Of a stretch of DNA of 7,019 nucleotides, positions 5,479 through 7,019 are shown piece after piece. The notes beneath the pieces are model-generated. The model was not told the DNA's origin. It did not search any database and worked only from the letters and a program-made list of their open reading frames with translations. Both the position numbers and the translations under genes were made by a program. Every line of letters starts with the position of its first letter. Position 1 is the stretch's first letter. The stretch spans positions 1 to 7,019 of the forward strand of contig JAOUOK010000088.1 of the NCBI GenBank assembly GCA_029880425.1, read 5' to 3'. The stretch is from Gammaproteobacteria bacterium. GTDB lineage: Bacteria > Pseudomonadota > Gammaproteobacteria > UBA6429 > Thiohalophilaceae.

Positions 5479-5680
5479 AATTACATGCTTCTCCTAGCGG
5501 CACTCCCATTTTTCTGAGTACTGAAGCAAGTGGACAAAGATTTGTTAAGCCGCTTTGCGCGAGGTTAAGGCCAACAAATATTGCCAGCCCTATCCAGTAT
5601 GGATCTACATAGTGACTCAGTGCTACGCTTAACAGCACCATTATGCCTGCAAAAAGACGTACATATTTTTCAACAGTCAT
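5477..5680 (-). CDS. DUF2892 (YgaP-like) two-helix membrane protein
   Basis: This 67-residue protein matches the DUF2892 family, the membrane part also found at the C-terminus of the YgaP rhodanese. It starts 'MTVEKYVRLFAGIMVLLSV' and has two membrane helices (about 7-25 and 28-46) joined by 'DPYW'. The family 'GLNLAQSGLTNLCPL' element follows, with Cys49, and a short tail carries Cys66. No rhodanese domain is attached. Stand-alone copies are common in sulfur-metabolising and other proteobacteria; the function is unknown. AAGGAG (5687-5692) stands 6 nt before the ATG. The gene lies 28 nt downstream of the porin gene on the same strand, so it is probably the last gene of that operon. Confidence 0.88.
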   Translation of the reverse strand: MTVEKYVRLFAGIMVLLSVALSHYVDPYWIGLAIFVGLNLAQSGLTNLCPLASVLRKMGVPLGEACN

Positions 5681-5708
5681 TGACTACTCCTTGAATATAT
5701 TAAGTAAG

Positions 5709-6887
5709 TTAAAATTGGTAAGCAATTTGGACATAAACAACATTTTGTTCGATGCTTATCGTATTACCAGAGCCTGAGTTTGAGGTCACTGTATTTTCAA
5801 AGGCCTTGGTATAGGATAAGGAACCAGAGACTTTATCCGTTAGCTTCCTTGTTAGTCCTGCTGAGAAATGCAGTTCTGGAATGGCTAACGAACCAATATT
5901 GTTATCAACATCTTCCGCTCCAATCGGTGATTTTCCGTAGTTCAGACCAAAGCGAATATCAGTCTTTGGACTCACCGTTTTTTGTACACCGACGGAGAAG
6001 ACAACCTGGTCATCCCACCCAAAATTTAATTTTGGCGGTACACTACCGGCATAAGCAGCGGGTCGGTTAATTGTTACAGAATTCATGGTATCGCTGTAAT
6101 TAATCCATTTTACATCTGCCTCAATTAATAAACCTTGATTAGGTTTATAAGCTAGCCCCATGGTTAATTGTTGTGCGACATCCAGGTCCAGTGAAAATTT
6201 TCCTTCGCTGGTATTGAATTGGTGTTCGGAAATATCTGTTTTACTGACCCAGGAAGCACCAAACTGTAATTTATCATTGATATGGTAGATGGTACCTAGT
6301 GTGATGCCATAACCAAATTGTTGATTTTGTGGAAAATTAATTGCGGCCAGGGGAGTACTCATATTCAGTGCCAGGCTTTGATAAGCAATATTTAACGATG
6401 CACCAAAACTCAGCTTATCATTTACTTTGTAAGCCACACTTGGGGCTAATTTAAACAGGCCCTTGGTGGTAACAAAGTGCTGGTTACCTGGTGCTGGTTT
6501 AATATCATTAAAATCGACGCCGAACCCGGCCTGTGCAGCGAGGCCAATTCCGTAATAAATTTTGTCATTGCTTTTAAAGGCAACCGAGCCAGCGGGTAAA
6601 AAGAATAAATTAGAATCACTCTTAGTCCCGTTGGCTTCTCGTGGAGGGTTCATTAAACCCGGGCTTAAATCGAAGCGAACTTCTTCCATTCCAAGCTCGG
6701 AAAGACCGGCGGGATTAACAAATATGGTTGCAGAATCCTGTGGTGCAGCAACCACTGCGCCACCCATTCCCCACTGGATCGCAGTTACCCCTAATAACTG
6801 ATCACCATTCGTGGCATGAGCGGACACTGTCGGCAGTCCAATAGTAAGAGTTGTTAAAATTATTTTAATATTTCTTTTTATAGACAT
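5709..6887 (-). CDS. FadL/OmpP1/TodX family outer-membrane transporter
   Basis: The 392-residue product is a complete FadL-type barrel, a channel for hydrophobic compounds such as long-chain fatty acids or hydrocarbons; the substrate here is unknown. A signal peptide (residues 1-25, cleaved after SAHA) is followed by the N-terminal plug 'TNGDQLLGVTAIQWGMGGA', with the family motif Asn58-Pro-Ala ('TIFVNPAGLSELG'). Alternating amphipathic strands run to a C-terminal Phe ('VQIAYQF'), the usual barrel assembly signal. I set the start at the ATG at 6885-6887, because AGGAG (6895-6899) stands 7 nt upstream and the signal peptide begins there. The open frame continues upstream only because it overlaps a cytochrome gene in another frame. 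It is shorter than E. coli FadL but normal for the wider family. Confidence 0.92.
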   Translation of the reverse strand: MSIKRNIKIILTTLTIGLPTVSAHATNGDQLLGVTAIQWGMGGAVVAAPQDSATIFVNPAGLSELGMEEVRFDLSPGLMNPPREANGTKSDSNLFFLPAGSVAFKSNDKIYYGIGLAAQAGFGVDFNDIKPAPGNQHFVTTKGLFKLAPSVAYKVNDKLSFGASLNIAYQSLALNMSTPLAAINFPQNQQFGYGITLGTIYHINDKLQFGASWVSKTDISEHQFNTSEGKFSLDLDVAQQLTMGLAYKPNQGLLIEADVKWINYSDTMNSVTINRPAAYAGSVPPKLNFGWDDQVVFSVGVQKTVSPKTDIRFGLNYGKSPIGAEDVDNNIGSLAIPELHFSAGLTRKLTDKVSGSLSYTKAFENTVTSNSGSGNTISIEQNVVYVQIAYQF

Positions 6888-6915
6888 GTAATGACTCCTA
6901 AAAATATTATTTTTG

Positions 6916-6939
6916 ATTTTTTTATTAATTTTTTTATTA
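6916..6939. repeat. Two-copy 12-bp tandem repeat between cytochrome and porin genes
   Basis: The unit ATTTTTTTATTA occurs twice without a gap, at 6916-6927 and 6928-6939. The second copy includes the stop codon of the upstream cytochrome (minus strand). Runs of seven T make it prone to slippage. It lies in the AT-rich spacer before the porin ribosome binding site and may be chance low complexity. Confidence 0.7.
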
Positions 6940-7019
6940 GCGCAGTAGATCTGATTGTCCGGGCTTGCTACGGAATACTGCATGGCAACCGACACAACCT
7001 GTTGTGATAGAACCAACAA
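6937..7019 (-). CDS. C-type cytochrome, C-terminal fragment (class II-like)
   Basis: The last 26 residues of a gene cut by the window edge read VGSITTGCVGCHAVFR, then ten more residues to TAA at 6937-6939. 'CVGCH' is a covalent haem-binding motif (CxxCH). Its position 14 residues from the C-terminus, with 'FR' just after, matches class II cytochromes (cytochrome c' and c556), where haem binds near the C-terminus. Class I cytochromes carry it near the N-terminus. A multihaem protein ending in a haem site cannot be excluded. The product would be periplasmic, carrying electrons or binding small gases. It lies 49 nt upstream of the porin start on the same strand with no terminator between, so the two are likely co-transcribed. 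The 5' part is missing. Confidence 0.72.
   Translation of the reverse strand, partial: VGSITTGCVGCHAVFRSKPGQSDLLR

Noticed and set aside
5780..6801. Plus-strand frames at 5780-6070 and 6562-6801
   Set aside because: They are antisense to the porin, and their translations show no domain or ribosome binding site.
6888..7019. Extension of the porin reading frame upstream to the window edge from a TTG codon
   Set aside because: The ATG at 6887 has a good ribosome binding site and is followed at once by a signal peptide; the upstream part overlaps a CxxCH cytochrome tail in another frame.
1..7019. Mobile element, CRISPR, tRNA or toxin-antitoxin locus
   Set aside because: I saw no transposase or integrase motifs, spaced repeats, cloverleaf-like sequence or recognisable toxin/antitoxin pair.

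Overview
The window looks like chromosomal DNA of a fairly AT-rich (roughly 40% GC by eye) gammaproteobacterium. The grounds are Gram-negative envelope genes (several lipoproteins with clear lipoboxes, a BamE-like domain, a FadL-type outer-membrane barrel), a c-type cytochrome, and the proteobacterial small families DUF1289, DUF2892, YtoQ and YjbQ. I cannot place genus or order with confidence. I see no transposase, phage gene, CRISPR array, tRNA or rRNA.

Layout on the plus strand: (1) 311-2313 is a tight four-gene envelope operon. A BamE/SmpA-like lipoprotein is followed by three divergent tandem paralogs sharing a 'VLQDLGF ... lYqkfF..L' fold signature; the first is a predicted secreted periplasmic protein and the other two are lipoproteins. 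(2) 2444-3584 is a run of four short genes: an acidic helical protein, a four-cysteine DUF1289-type protein, and two small conserved-looking proteins of unknown role. (3) After a 262-bp non-coding gap with an imperfect inverted repeat comes a ytoQ - lipoprotein - 58-aa protein unit (3847-4923). (4) yjbQ (4970-5407) starts at TTG and has its own apparent promoter, with a perfect 24-bp palindrome filling the -35/-10 spacer. A long hairpin plus T-tract terminator at 5423-5478 ends the plus-strand genes.

On the minus strand, reading inward from the right edge, lie the last 26 residues of a CxxCH cytochrome (cut by the window end), a complete FadL/OmpP1-family porin (392 aa) and a two-helix DUF2892 membrane protein. 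They are closely spaced and probably co-transcribed, converging on yjbQ at the shared terminator.

The most interesting items are the undescribed BamE-like plus triple-paralog envelope operon, the palindromic operator candidate over the yjbQ promoter, the linkage of YtoQ to a small lipoprotein and a tiny protein, and the cytochrome fragment, which sits in a different frame from the porin reading frame. Family names come from recognising motifs by eye; no database search was run.
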